The notes under the pieces were generated by a model, which had not been told where the DNA came from, searched no databases, and was given only the letters and a program-made list of their open reading frames with translations. The translations under genes and the position numbers were made by a program. A stretch of DNA of 64,000 bases from Collimonas humicola (lineage in GTDB: Bacteria > Pseudomonadota > Gammaproteobacteria > Burkholderiales > Burkholderiaceae_D), in the NCBI RefSeq assembly GCF_018304945.1, contig NZ_JAGQEE010000009.1, positions 104,251 through 168,250 on the forward strand, written 5' to 3'. This document shows positions 28,062-37,760 of this stretch, piece after piece (the stretch's first letter is position 1; each line of letters opens with the position of its first letter).

Positions 28062-30196
28062 CTACCATGCATCACCAAACTCACCAGGCGCCTATACAGC
28101 ATCAGGTAATTGGAAAAACGATATTTTCGAACAGGGATTTGCCAGAGACGTTGCTGCTCTGTTTTGGTTTTGCATTGGCATTATTGATCCCGGTCGTGGT
28201 GGGCGCGGGTAGCCTCTCCCCGTTGCGGATGGCGGCTGTTTGTCTTATATCTGTAGCGTCGGTGTTTTTCGGGCGGGCATTGGGACTCATATTGCAACTG
28301 CCCAGGAAATCCGGGTTTGCGGCTGCATTTGAAATTGTGGTGGGATTTTCCGCATTGAGTCTATTGCACCTCTCAGTCACGGCTATTATGAACCTGAGTA
28401 CCGGTGTAGCCGTTTTGGCTGATGCAATGATACTTTTGGTTTTTTGCGGTATGGTCGAACGCAGGGTAACGCCACAAAAATCATCATGTGCCGGCCAGTT
28501 TCAGCGTAGTGCCCACGCATTTCGATCAACGATGATCGATGTCGCTGTTTTACTGATGATCTCGATTTTCGTGACTGTATGGGCAAGGGAGGCTCTGGCA
28601 TCGGTCCGCAGCGCAGAGGTGACGGGCGTATTTCGGGTATGGAGCGATTTTTTGCTGCAGGCCGCAGAAATCAAATATCTTGAGGACTACCCTTCCTTTG
28701 CCAAGCATTCAATCTATTTAGCTGATACCCACCAAGCGCTTTACCACAGGGCGAGTTACGCCTTATCAGCGATTTACTCATGGATGACAAAGGATCCCGA
28801 GCTTGAAACGTCGACTTACTTCTGGATGCCAACGGGCCTAATTTTGCTAGGACTGGGAGCATATGGCCTTGGTACAGCCCTCGCGGGACGAATAGCCGGC
28901 TGCATTGCCGTCATGGCGCTTTTTATGCTGCCCGATGCGTCCATGTATTGGTTTAAGAACGGTTATTTCGCATTTCATTGGTTAATACAGGTCGCGCCTG
29001 GCGCCGGGTATGCTCTCGCACTTGTGCTTATCGCCCTTGGCGTTTATGTACTTGGAGTTGCCAGTTCACGCTTCCAGCTGATGCTTGTGGCGGCGTTCCT
29101 GACCCTAATCTCTGCTGCGTTCCGTGTACATATTGCGATTCCGGCGATCATGTTGTTCGCGTGTTTGCTTCTGCAGTGCTGGCAGCCGGTAAAGTCCTGG
29201 CATCGCTCCGCCGCCATTCTTGCCATGCTGTTAATCGGGATTGCCGCGATGGTATTCATGGAGAGCGTGACGTTCGCTCCGCATCTGCTGACCGGCCAGA
29301 GAGATGGATTACTTTATATCGAAGCAGTGCATGCCGCTACGCCGACAGCATACGAGGGCTTCTATGCAAAAGCGACTGCAGGTGCTGGTGACATCTGGAA
29401 AGGCATTCTTGGATATGCTTTGATACTTCCGGCGCAGTATGGAGCAATATTGCCAGCCCTATTAGTGCTGATTTTCCTGAGAATACGATCGTCAACGGCA
29501 ATCTGGGCAGTGGATATCATTCCATTTTTGCTGTTGGCTGTGCATTGTGCGATAACTTTCTTGTTACCGACGCCGAGCAACGGGGATATTACAGAATGGA
29601 GCCACCGATCGTTCGTGTTGCTCTATGCTGTCCTTCTGATATTTATGGTGACATGGATGTGGCCCATGGCTAGCGATGCATATCTTCGTGGAAGAAAGTT
29701 CTGGAGGCTGCAGGTTGTCGGGGCATTGGTTATTTCTTGTGTTGGCATGATCGTTCCGTGGCAATACGGGAAAAGGGTGCAAGAGGGTTCGCTGCGAGAT
29801 GGCCCGAGCGCGTGCGCTACAGTTATTTCAGGAGACATGTTCAAAATGAGCCGCTACGTGCGCGAGCATGCTCATAGTGGGGACAGAATGCTCATGTCCA
29901 ATGGTGATCCCATCGCTCTCGGAGTAGCTTTGACGGGCTTGCAGGCATATGTATCACGGGAGCAGTTGTTTCAAAAAGTAGGGGGAGATGTGGCAAAGGT
30001 TGCCGCATCTCGCAGCGCAGAAAACCGACGGTTAAGCGATATTACAAATTTTGAAGGCCTGTCAGCCTTCGGTCGGAAAGCTGGAGTCCGCTGGTATATC
30101 CTGCAACCGGGGGATATGCCTGGCTGGTCCAGAGAATTGCTTGATCGAGCCGTATTTGTAAGCGGCAATTTGCGAGTCTTTGATTTGCAGTCCTGA
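28058..30196 (+). CDS. Large polytopic membrane protein, candidate GT-C glycosyltransferase
   Basis: The 712-residue protein has about a dozen hydrophobic segments from residue 30 to 560 and a soluble C-terminal tail of about 130 residues (FKMSRYVREHAHSGDRMLMSNGD onward). This layout resembles GT-C transferases that use undecaprenyl-phosphate sugars, or serotype-specific Gtr proteins. It directly follows the GtrA and methyltransferase genes with an ATGA overlap. No sequence motif was recognised that fixes the family, so the call rests on topology and context. Confidence 0.5.
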   Translation: MTTMHHQTHQAPIQHQVIGKTIFSNRDLPETLLLCFGFALALLIPVVVGAGSLSPLRMAAVCLISVASVFFGRALGLILQLPRKSGFAAAFEIVVGFSALSLLHLSVTAIMNLSTGVAVLADAMILLVFCGMVERRVTPQKSSCAGQFQRSAHAFRSTMIDVAVLLMISIFVTVWAREALASVRSAEVTGVFRVWSDFLLQAAEIKYLEDYPSFAKHSIYLADTHQALYHRASYALSAIYSWMTKDPELETSTYFWMPTGLILLGLGAYGLGTALAGRIAGCIAVMALFMLPDASMYWFKNGYFAFHWLIQVAPGAGYALALVLIALGVYVLGVASSRFQLMLVAAFLTLISAAFRVHIAIPAIMLFACLLLQCWQPVKSWHRSAAILAMLLIGIAAMVFMESVTFAPHLLTGQRDGLLYIEAVHAATPTAYEGFYAKATAGAGDIWKGILGYALILPAQYGAILPALLVLIFLRIRSSTAIWAVDIIPFLLLAVHCAITFLLPTPSNGDITEWSHRSFVLLYAVLLIFMVTWMWPMASDAYLRGRKFWRLQVVGALVISCVGMIVPWQYGKRVQEGSLRDGPSACATVISGDMFKMSRYVREHAHSGDRMLMSNGDPIALGVALTGLQAYVSREQLFQKVGGDVAKVAASRSAENRRLSDITNFEGLSAFGRKAGVRWYILQPGDMPGWSRELLDRAVFVSGNLRVFDLQS

Positions 30197-30302
30197 TGGA
30201 CATCTTAAGCTTCTAGAAGCAGTGCTTCCGATTCAAGCCGCTTGGCAATCGACCGTTGATTGACCTTCATTCACTAGCAGTCAATTTATAATTACTACTC
30301 TA

Positions 30303-31454
30303 ATGACAGAAAAGCATATTCCCTTCAATTGGCCGCACATGACTGGCAAGGAACTCTACTATATCGCCGAATCCCATTTCAATGGGCGGCTGGCTGGAGA
30401 CGGACCTTTCACCAAACGCTGTCATGCATGGCTTGAACAGCGCAGTGGTTGCGCTAAAGTGCTGTTGACTCATTCATGCACGGCAGCGCTTGAGATGGCG
30501 GCGCTGTTGTTGGATATTGAGCCGGGCGACGAAGTCATCATGCCGTCATTTACTTTTGTATCGACTGCAAATGCCTTTGTATTGCGCGGCGCGGTGCCGG
30601 TGTTTGTGGATGTCCGAGATGACACATTCAATCTTGACGAGCGCCTCATAGAGTCAGCGATCACCTCTCGGACGAGAGCGATCGTGCCGGTTCATTACGC
30701 GGGAGTGGCTTGTGAAATGGATACAATCTTGGACATCGCCAGACGCCACGGCCTGAAAGTGGTGGAGGATGCGGCTCAAGGTGTAATGGCGAGCTACAAA
30801 GGACGCGCGCTGGGCAGCATCGGCGATCTGGGGGCTTATAGTTTCCATGAAACCAAGAACGTTATTTCCGGTGAGGGTGGCAGTCTGCTTGTGAATGACG
30901 CGGATTTAGCGTTGCGCGCCGAAATTATTCGAGAAAAGGGCACCGATCGTAGCCAATTCTTTCGCGGAGAAGTGGATAAATATACGTGGAAGGAAGTGGG
31001 TTCTTCATTCTTGCCTGGCGAGTTGGTCGCAGCGTTCTTGTGGGCGCAACTTGAGGAGGCGGACCGCATTACTCAAGAACGCCTTGCCAGCTGGGAGCGT
31101 TATCACGCATTGATGGCGCCGCTGGCTGACAAGGGCCTCTTGCGTCGCCCAATAGTGCCGAATGAGTGCCAGCACAACGCGCATATGTACTATGTTCTGT
31201 TGTCTGAGGACGTAGATCGGCTGGCTATCCTTGCGGAGTTGAAGGGCAACGATATATCTTCAGTGTTTCACTATGTGCCCCTGCATTCTTCTCCGGCCGG
31301 ACAAAAATATGGCCGCTCGCATGGGAATCTTTCTGTTACCGATTCGGTTTCTGAAAAGTTGATTCGTTTGCCGCTATGGGTCGGGCTCACTGAGGCGCAA
31401 CAGGACAAGGTGGCCAAAGTGCTGACTAAGGCGCTCAACATGAATTCTGCATAG
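30303..31454 (+). CDS. wecE: dTDP-4-amino-4,6-dideoxygalactose transaminase
   Basis: The 383-residue DegT/DnrJ/EryC1 aminotransferase aligns closely with E. coli WecE from memory: LLTHSCTAALEMAALLLDI, GDEVIMPSFTFVSTANAFV, VPVHYAGVACEMDTI, VVEDAAQGVMASYKGRALG, the PLP lysine in SFHETKN, and REKGTDRSQFFRGEVDKYTW. It converts dTDP-4-keto-6-deoxyglucose, made by the fused RfbBA at 6984, into dTDP-Fuc4N using glutamate. It closes the polysaccharide region and is convergent with the selenocysteine tRNA gene. Confidence 0.93.
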   Translation: MTEKHIPFNWPHMTGKELYYIAESHFNGRLAGDGPFTKRCHAWLEQRSGCAKVLLTHSCTAALEMAALLLDIEPGDEVIMPSFTFVSTANAFVLRGAVPVFVDVRDDTFNLDERLIESAITSRTRAIVPVHYAGVACEMDTILDIARRHGLKVVEDAAQGVMASYKGRALGSIGDLGAYSFHETKNVISGEGGSLLVNDADLALRAEIIREKGTDRSQFFRGEVDKYTWKEVGSSFLPGELVAAFLWAQLEEADRITQERLASWERYHALMAPLADKGLLRRPIVPNECQHNAHMYYVLLSEDVDRLAILAELKGNDISSVFHYVPLHSSPAGQKYGRSHGNLSVTDSVSEKLIRLPLWVGLTEAQQDKVAKVLTKALNMNSA

Positions 31455-31537
31455 TTTCAGCGAGAACTGGAAAAGCTGCACATTCGATGCGTGATGGCAA
31501 AGCACGAGCGGCGTCGACAATACGCGGCACTGGTCGT

Positions 31538-31633
31538 TGGCGGAAGGCAGCAGGAGTCGAACCTACCCGGGAGTGACTGGCACCCCCCACCGGGTTTGAA
31601 GCCCGGCCGCATCACCGGATACGTGTGCCTTCC
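31538..31633 (-). tRNA. selC: Selenocysteine tRNA (anticodon UCA)
   Basis: On the minus strand the gene runs GGAAGGCA ... TGCCTTCC-G-CCA, an 8-bp acceptor stem as in tRNA-Sec. It has a CTTCAAA anticodon loop (anticodon UCA at 31597-31599), a long extra arm and GGTTCGACTCC in the T arm. Total 96 nt including an encoded CCA, far longer than ordinary tRNAs. It decodes the UGA in the formate dehydrogenase gene when delivered by SelB. It lies 40 bp downstream of selB and is probably co-transcribed with it. Confidence 0.96.
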
Positions 31634-31673
31634 TTGCTGCGCTATCTTATCCTGATTCGCAATTTCTACGTCA

Positions 31674-33614
31674 TCAGAACCAGTCCAGGTCGCCGCCGCG
31701 CAACACGTGCGCATCGCGCAGGCGGCGGGTATAGCCTATGCGATCGAAAAATTCCAGGATCTGTATCGCCCGTTTGCGCCCGATGCCGGTGGCGTCGCGC
31801 CAGCTTGCAGCGCTCACTCCGGCAGCAGCCGAAGCGTTGCTCTCCGTCTCTTGCTGTGCAATCAGGCTGGCCATCAGCGCAGCCAGTTCGCGCATGCGTT
31901 CATGGTGATAAAACAGATCCCGCTCAATCTGATAAACCGATCCTTGCCGCAGCAATTTGCGCAGCAACTGGCGCACTTGTTCTTCAGGCAGGGAATGGAG
32001 CCGTGCCAGGTCGCGCACCCACGGCGGATCGAAACCTGCGGCGGCAAGCGCGGCCAGCAGTTGCGTCGCCAGCGCCTGTTCGCTTTCCGACAGCGCTACC
32101 GCATGCTGCGGCAGATGCAGCCACGGACCGCTACGCCGTATCGTGCCGTCCTCGATGAGAGATGTCAGAACCGCCAGCCACAGCGCGGTGTCCAGCGTCG
32201 GCTGCGCCATACGTCGCAGACGTCCGCCATCGACGCCTTGCTCATCGGGAAAACGCGCATGGAAATCCGTGAGCGCGTCGACCGCACATGCTTTCAGAGA
32301 TTGCCATTGGGTCGACAGCATGACAAATCTATCCTGTTCCAGTGAGCCGGTCGCGATCGTCTGCGCATCGGGCGGAAAAGGCAGGGCATCTGATGGCAAG
32401 CCGCTGAGTTGCATCAGCGTCGACAGGCGCAAGCCGCCGGGCGAGGTTGCTTGCAGCAATACCTTGAGGTCGGCGCCGCTCAGCATTTTCTCGATCGCAT
32501 CAAGCCAGGCTTGCCGCTCCGGTGTGCGCCGCTTTCTGGCCGGCGCGGTCGGATCGAGTACGTGGCCGCCGCCGATTGTCATGTTGGCCTGCGCATTGCG
32601 GACGATAAAACGGTCGCCTGGGGTCGCGCAGACGGCGGATTCAAACTGCAGCTGCGCCCGGCAGCGATTGCCGGCGTTCAGGGCATTCCCCTCCAGCAGG
32701 GTGACGTGTGCAAGCTGGTGCGAGGTGCCGAGATGGACGTGCAGGAGAGAACGGTTGCGCAGCACCAGGCCGGCGCTGGCCGACAGCTGCAACGCGACGT
32801 CAACCCGGGTCGACGGCGTTAGTGCGCGCGGATCCGCCAGCCAGTCGCCGCGTTTGATAGCGTCCTTGTCAATGCCGCTCAGGTTGAGCGCGCAGCGCTG
32901 GCCGGCGCTGCCGGCGGCGGCGGGGCGGTTTTGTACGTGCAGGCTACGCACACGCACCGTATCGCCGGCCGGCATCAGCGTCAGATGATCGCCGCTGCGG
33001 ACCTGGCCGGAGAAAACGGTGCCGGTAGCCACCGTGCCGTGTCCCGGCAGGGTGAACACCCGGTCTATCGCCAGCCGGAACAGCCCATTGGCGCGGCGCG
33101 GCGGCATGCTTTGCGCTACGGCATGCAGATGCTGTTGCAGGGCCGTGGTTCCGGCATCTTGCGGCAGGTGCGCCGCCACGTTGAATATCGGGACGCCAGC
33201 CAGCCTGCTGCTCGCCAGCAGGGCTTCAATCTCAATGGTGACATCGGCAATGCGCGCCTCATCGACACGGTCGATTTTGGTCAGGGCAACGGCGCCGGCA
33301 TCGACGCCCAGCCACTGGAGTATTTCCAGGTGCTCACGTGTCTGCGGCATGACGCCGTCGTCGGCGGCGATCACCAGCAGTGCGAAATCGATGCCGCTGG
33401 CCCCGGCCACCATGGTGTGCACCAGGCGCTCGTGGCCGGGAACGTCGATGAACCCCAGTACCTCGCCATTCGGCAGCGCGGTGTAGGCGTAGCCTAGTTC
33501 AATCGATATGCCGCGTTCCTGTTCTTCCTTGAGACGGTCGGTGTTGACGCCGGTCAGCGCTTTGATCAGCGTGGTCTTGCCGTGATCGATATGCCCGGCG
33601 GTGCCGACGATCAT
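31674..33614 (-). CDS. selB: Selenocysteine-specific translation elongation factor SelB
   Basis: From ATG 33614 the 646-residue protein has a GTPase domain with [12 protein letters not shown] (G1), [12 protein letters not shown] (G3) and ALTKIDRVD (G4). EF-Tu-like beta-barrels follow, and then a C-terminal array of winged-helix domains ([36 protein letters not shown]) that bind the SECIS hairpin. SelB carries Sec-tRNA-Sec to the ribosome at UGA. The start overlaps the selA stop (ATGA). A longer upstream start at 33686 would add non-conserved residues lying inside selA. Confidence 0.96.
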   Translation of the reverse strand: MIVGTAGHIDHGKTTLIKALTGVNTDRLKEEQERGISIELGYAYTALPNGEVLGFIDVPGHERLVHTMVAGASGIDFALLVIAADDGVMPQTREHLEILQWLGVDAGAVALTKIDRVDEARIADVTIEIEALLASSRLAGVPIFNVAAHLPQDAGTTALQQHLHAVAQSMPPRRANGLFRLAIDRVFTLPGHGTVATGTVFSGQVRSGDHLTLMPAGDTVRVRSLHVQNRPAAAGSAGQRCALNLSGIDKDAIKRGDWLADPRALTPSTRVDVALQLSASAGLVLRNRSLLHVHLGTSHQLAHVTLLEGNALNAGNRCRAQLQFESAVCATPGDRFIVRNAQANMTIGGGHVLDPTAPARKRRTPERQAWLDAIEKMLSGADLKVLLQATSPGGLRLSTLMQLSGLPSDALPFPPDAQTIATGSLEQDRFVMLSTQWQSLKACAVDALTDFHARFPDEQGVDGGRLRRMAQPTLDTALWLAVLTSLIEDGTIRRSGPWLHLPQHAVALSESEQALATQLLAALAAAGFDPPWVRDLARLHSLPEEQVRQLLRKLLRQGSVYQIERDLFYHHERMRELAALMASLIAQQETESNASAAAGVSAASWRDATGIGRKRAIQILEFFDRIGYTRRLRDAHVLRGGDLDWF

Positions 33615-35053
33615 AGAGACAATTCCTGCAGTTGCGAGATGAAGCTGGCTTCCTCGTGTTGTTCCAGGCAGCGGCAATCCAGCCACAGGGCGTCGTTGGC
33701 GATGCGTCCGACCACCGGCCGCGGCAGCTGCCGCAGCGCCCGTTCCAGCCTGTCGAGCGCGCGGCCGTGGCGCTTGCCGTCGGCATTGTCGGCGCGCAGC
33801 ACCAAGCCGTGGCTCGGCAGCTGGTCGACCGGCAAGGCGCCGCTGCCGATCTGGCTGAACATGGCTTCAGCGGCCACCGTGTAGCGGTTTTCCAGCGCCT
33901 TCTGCAACGCCGGCAACAGGCGTTCCGCCTGTGCTCGTATTTGCGCTTGCGGGCGGGTCAGCAGGCGCAGGGTGGTAAGCCGTTCGGCCAGGAATTCCGG
34001 CGCGAGATACAGGCGCAGCACCGGCTCCAGTGCGGCCAGGGTCAGCTTGCCGACGCGCAGCGCACGCTTCAGCGGATTTTTTTTGATGCGGCTTATCAGG
34101 TCGGCGCGGCCGACGATGATGCCGCACTGTGGCCCGCCCAGCAGCTTGTCGCCGCTGAAGGTCACCAGGTCGGCGCCCTGGCGGATGGTTTCGCGCACCG
34201 TGGCTTCGTTGGGCAAGCCCCATTGCGTCAGGTCAAGCAGTGTACCGCTGCCAAGATCTACCGTCACGGCTACGCCGCGCGGTCGCGCCAGTTCCGCCAG
34301 CGCGGCGACATCGACGCTGCTGGTGAAGCCGCTGATGGCGTAATTGCTGCAATGGACTTTCATCAGCATGGCGCTGCGGGAGTTGATGGCGTTGGCATAA
34401 TCGGCAGGATGGGTGCGGTTGGTACTGCCGACTTCGACCAGTTTTGCGCCGGCGCGCTGCATGATGTCGGGCACCCGGAAGGCGCCGCCGATTTCCACCA
34501 GTTCACCGCGCGAGACAATCACTTCTTTCTTTTGCGCCAGCGCATTCAGCATCAGGAATACTGCGGCGGCGTTGTTGTTGACGACGGTCACGGCTTCCGC
34601 GCCGGTGAGTTCGCGCAAGATATCTTCCACCAGGCTGTCGCGGTCGCCGCGGCCGCCGGTCTCCAGGTCGAACTCGAGATTGCCGGGCGAGGTCATGGCG
34701 CTGACCACGGCCTGCACCGCTTCGTCTGGCAGCAGCGCGCGTCCCAGGTTGGTATGCAGTACGGTGCCGCTGAGATTGAACATCGCACGCAGGTGCAGGC
34801 GGCTGGCGTCAGTCAGTTGTTGCCCTACCGACGCGCAGAGCTGGAAGTCCTCGATGTCGATGACTGCGAGTTTGCCAGCCACGGCTTGGGCCCTGAGTCC
34901 ATCCAGATGCTTGCGCACCGCGGCGGTTACCTGGGTGCGCCCATATTGCGCCAGCAAAGGCTTGAACTGCGGCAGATTCAGAACCCGGTCCACCGAGGGA
35001 ATGCCGCTGGCTGAAGCCAGCGGCGGACTGCTGAGCGGGTTCGTGGCGCGCAT
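33611..35053 (-). CDS. selA: L-seryl-tRNA(Sec) selenium transferase
   Basis: The 480-residue PLP enzyme has the N-terminal domain (LPSVDRVLN-like SVDRVLNLPQFKPLLAQYGR), the SelA core HTNLGRALLP and VNNNAAAVFLMLNALA, GSTNRTHPADY and the PLP lysine in TFSGDKLLGGPQCGI. SelA forms a decamer that converts Ser-tRNA-Sec to Sec-tRNA-Sec using selenophosphate. It abuts fdhE (adjacent stop and start) and overlaps selB by 4 bases. Selenophosphate synthase SelD is not in the window and must be supplied from elsewhere. Confidence 0.97.
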   Translation of the reverse strand: MRATNPLSSPPLASASGIPSVDRVLNLPQFKPLLAQYGRTQVTAAVRKHLDGLRAQAVAGKLAVIDIEDFQLCASVGQQLTDASRLHLRAMFNLSGTVLHTNLGRALLPDEAVQAVVSAMTSPGNLEFDLETGGRGDRDSLVEDILRELTGAEAVTVVNNNAAAVFLMLNALAQKKEVIVSRGELVEIGGAFRVPDIMQRAGAKLVEVGSTNRTHPADYANAINSRSAMLMKVHCSNYAISGFTSSVDVAALAELARPRGVAVTVDLGSGTLLDLTQWGLPNEATVRETIRQGADLVTFSGDKLLGGPQCGIIVGRADLISRIKKNPLKRALRVGKLTLAALEPVLRLYLAPEFLAERLTTLRLLTRPQAQIRAQAERLLPALQKALENRYTVAAEAMFSQIGSGALPVDQLPSHGLVLRADNADGKRHGRALDRLERALRQLPRPVVGRIANDALWLDCRCLEQHEEASFISQLQELSL

Positions 35054-36001
35054 TCAGTCCTCCGCCGCTTGCCACAGCAAGGGATTGCCCTGACGCCGCG
35101 CATAAACGGTTTCACCCATCAGCAGATCCAGCGTCAGGCTGGCCAGGTCGTCCGCAACGGGTTCTATGTAAGGATCTTTTTCCTGGTAAAAAATCTTCAG
35201 CCAGCTATGGCATTCATCGCAGGTTTCCGCCTTGATGGCGGCCGCGCCGGCAGCCTGCTCGTCTTCTATGGATTGATAAGCGATGCCTTTGGTGGAATCG
35301 CAGTACGCGCATTTGATGCGCACCATATGCCATTCGGCGGCGCACATGCCGCATTGCAGGTAACGATGGCCTTGCGACTGGCCATCCATCCGCACCACGC
35401 TGGCAACCGGCATGGAACCGCAGCAGGGACACAAGCCCGGCGTGTCCAGCAATGGCACGTCGCGGACATCAAAACGCGTCACCAGATCGCTGCAGATCAC
35501 CTGCAGGGCGGCGACGTAGAACGGGGCGCTGGCCGGATCGACGATTTCATTATTGCGCCGCAAGATGGCTTCGGCCTGGCTGTCGCGCTGGTTGGCGCCG
35601 GTTTGCCGGATGCGCTCTATCAGTTGCATCAGCGTCGGCGGCAGGCCGCTGACTTTTGCCAGCTGCTCCAGCAACTGATCCAGCACTGTCTGCCAATGCG
35701 GGCTGCGTACCTGGTCTGTCGCCAGGATCAGCGGCAGCAGATGCGCTTGGGCCAGGTTGTGGCGCGCCTGGCCGCGGGCATGGCTGTCCGGTTCGCCGCT
35801 CAGGTCGTTCAATGCCTGTTGCTGGGCCTGCGCCAGCGATGCCATCAGGTTCAGGTAGTCGCCGATAGGATTGCCTGCCGCCAGCTGTTTCAGGCGCCGC
35901 GCGCGGTCGCTGAAAATACTGGCGCGCTGCGGCAGCCGGATGCGCGGAATCGCGTTGTGATCCAGCGCTTCGATTTCGCCTGGTTCAAGGATACGTTGCA
36001 A
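35054..36001 (-). CDS. fdhE: Formate dehydrogenase accessory protein FdhE
   Basis: FdhE is a rubredoxin-like accessory factor needed for activity of respiratory formate dehydrogenases. The C-terminal half shows its cysteine pairs: CPCCGSMPVASVV, CGMCAAEWHMVRIKCAYC and CDECHSW. A TTG start at 36001 is preferred because AAGGAAC lies just upstream and the N-terminus then reads QRILEPGEIEALD, as in relatives. An earlier TTG at 36031 is possible. The gene abuts selA with no gap and follows the gamma subunit gene by about 140 bp. Confidence 0.92.
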   Translation of the reverse strand: MQRILEPGEIEALDHNAIPRIRLPQRASIFSDRARRLKQLAAGNPIGDYLNLMASLAQAQQQALNDLSGEPDSHARGQARHNLAQAHLLPLILATDQVRSPHWQTVLDQLLEQLAKVSGLPPTLMQLIERIRQTGANQRDSQAEAILRRNNEIVDPASAPFYVAALQVICSDLVTRFDVRDVPLLDTPGLCPCCGSMPVASVVRMDGQSQGHRYLQCGMCAAEWHMVRIKCAYCDSTKGIAYQSIEDEQAAGAAAIKAETCDECHSWLKIFYQEKDPYIEPVADDLASLTLDLLMGETVYARRQGNPLLWQAAED

Positions 36002-36139
36002 GGTAGTTCCTTTTTTCGCAGCAATCGGCAACCGCGGAAATCGCGGAAAAGCATGCCGCTGTTTATTTTCGTGAATTACCTTTTGATGCGCAAGTTGCTA
36101 ATGTAGCTTAATTATCCTGCAAGATTCGCATGGTTAATT

Positions 36140-36781
36140 TTACTCCCCGGTCATTTTTCTGTACCAGTCCGCATGATGCTTGCGCGCCCAGGCTCGGCTG
36201 ACCGTGCCGCGCGTCATGGCGCCGACTGTTCCTTTGACCCAGATGGCGGCATAGATATGCACCACGATGCCCGCGATCAGGACAAAGCCGCACAGCGCGT
36301 GCAGCACCACCGCAAGCCTGATCACAAAGATAGGGAACAGCCAGGAGAACCAGGCGCGCCAGATGACGATGCCGGACAGCAGCAAGCCAGCCATGCAGGC
36401 GAGCATTACCCAGAACAACAGCTTCTGCCCACCGTTGTAGCGTCCCACCGGCGGCAGGTTTTCTTCGCGGTTGTTGATGACGTCGCCGACGTTTTTCAGC
36501 CAGGTAATGTCATTTTTCTCGACCAGGTTATGGCGCCAGAAACGCAGCGCCAGCAGCGTAAAGAAGACAAACATCAGCAGCCCGATGAAGGGATGCAGGA
36601 TGCGGGTCCAGGGGCCGCCGCCCAGCACAAAATTGAGCCAGAACATCGCCGGATGGAACAGGGCCAGGCCCGACAGCGCCAGCACCACGAAAGTGATGGC
36701 GACCAGCCAGTGATTGATGCGTTCGCCGGCGTTGTAACGGACGATCTTGTCTTTGTCTGCATCTCGCTGGTGCTTGTTCAT
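36140..36781 (-). CDS. fdoI: Formate dehydrogenase gamma subunit, cytochrome b556
   Basis: The 213-residue integral membrane protein has four hydrophobic spans with His residues placed for two b hemes ([57 protein letters not shown]). It is the quinone-reducing anchor of the Nar/Fdn-type formate dehydrogenase and passes electrons from the beta subunit to the quinone pool. It overlaps fdoH by 4 bases. The C-terminal [19 protein letters not shown] is typical of the family. Confidence 0.93.
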   Translation of the reverse strand: MNKHQRDADKDKIVRYNAGERINHWLVAITFVVLALSGLALFHPAMFWLNFVLGGGPWTRILHPFIGLLMFVFFTLLALRFWRHNLVEKNDITWLKNVGDVINNREENLPPVGRYNGGQKLLFWVMLACMAGLLLSGIVIWRAWFSWLFPIFVIRLAVVLHALCGFVLIAGIVVHIYAAIWVKGTVGAMTRGTVSRAWARKHHADWYRKMTGE

Positions 36782-37752
36782 GGTGGCAGATCCTGTGCGT
36801 TGATGTTGGGATCGTTCGCATTGTTCTCGGGCGACGTCAGCAGAGCGGCGCGCTTGGAGGCGTCGGTTTCTTCCTTTTCCACGGCCTTGTCTTCATCCGT
36901 GACTTCGTTCGGGCCGACCTTGATGTAATGGAAGAAGCCGGCCAGCGCGGTCAGTGCGATACCGGCCAGCGCCAATGGCTTGGCCGCGCCTTTCCACAGC
37001 GAGACCAAGGGGCTGATGCGCGGATTGTCCGGCAAGCCGTGATACAGCGACGGCTTGTCGGCATGGTGCAGCACATACATCACATGGGTGCCGCCCACGC
37101 CCGGCGGATCGTACAAGCCGGCCTGGGCAAAGCCGCGTTCCTTGAGGTCGACGATGCGTTCCGCCGCGTGCTCCTTCATGTCTTCCTTGGTGCCGAAGAC
37201 GATGGCGCCGGTCGGGCAGGTCTTGACGCAGGCCGGTTCCTGGCCGACGGCGACCCGGTCCGAGCACAGCGTGCACTTGTAGGCCTTGTTGTCTTTCTTC
37301 GAAATGCGCGGCACATCGAACGGACAACCGGTCACGCAGTAACCGCAGCCGATGCAGTTTTCTTCATGAAAATCGACGATGCCGTTGTTGTACTGGACGA
37401 TCGCGCCGGGTGACGGGCATGCCTTGAGGCAGCCGGGATCTTCGCAGTGCATGCAGCCGTCCTTGCGGATCAGCCATTCCAGGTTGCCGTCGGGATTTTC
37501 GTACTCCGAAAAGCGCATCACGGTCCACGAGTGTTCCGTCATGTCGGGCGGATTGTCGAGCACGCCGACATTGACGCCGACCTCGTCGCGCAGGTCGTTC
37601 CACTCCATGCAGGCGGTCTGGCAGGCTTTGCAGCCTATGCATTTGGTGACGTCGATCAGCTTGGCGACAGTGCCGGTCACCGGTTCGCGCACGCCGGGCG
37701 GGGCCGTGGTGGTGGCGGAGACGCGCTTGATATCTAGGGATTGCAGGGCCAT
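36778..37752 (-). CDS. fdoH: Formate dehydrogenase beta subunit, four [4Fe-4S] clusters
   Basis: The 324-residue protein has four cysteine clusters: [43 protein letters not shown] and [23 protein letters not shown]-terminal transmembrane helix ([20 protein letters not shown]) then anchors it, with a charged tail. It wires electrons from the alpha subunit active site to the cytochrome b subunit. It lies 8 bp after the alpha stop and overlaps gamma, so the three subunits form one operon. Confidence 0.96.
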   Translation of the reverse strand: MALQSLDIKRVSATTTAPPGVREPVTGTVAKLIDVTKCIGCKACQTACMEWNDLRDEVGVNVGVLDNPPDMTEHSWTVMRFSEYENPDGNLEWLIRKDGCMHCEDPGCLKACPSPGAIVQYNNGIVDFHEENCIGCGYCVTGCPFDVPRISKKDNKAYKCTLCSDRVAVGQEPACVKTCPTGAIVFGTKEDMKEHAAERIVDLKERGFAQAGLYDPPGVGGTHVMYVLHHADKPSLYHGLPDNPRISPLVSLWKGAAKPLALAGIALTALAGFFHYIKVGPNEVTDEDKAVEKEETDASKRAALLTSPENNANDPNINAQDLPP

Positions 37753-37760
37753 GGTTTCTC

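Noticed and set aside
33632..35014. 460-codon plus-strand frame opposite selA
   Set aside because: Shadow frame; selA on the other strand is unmistakable.
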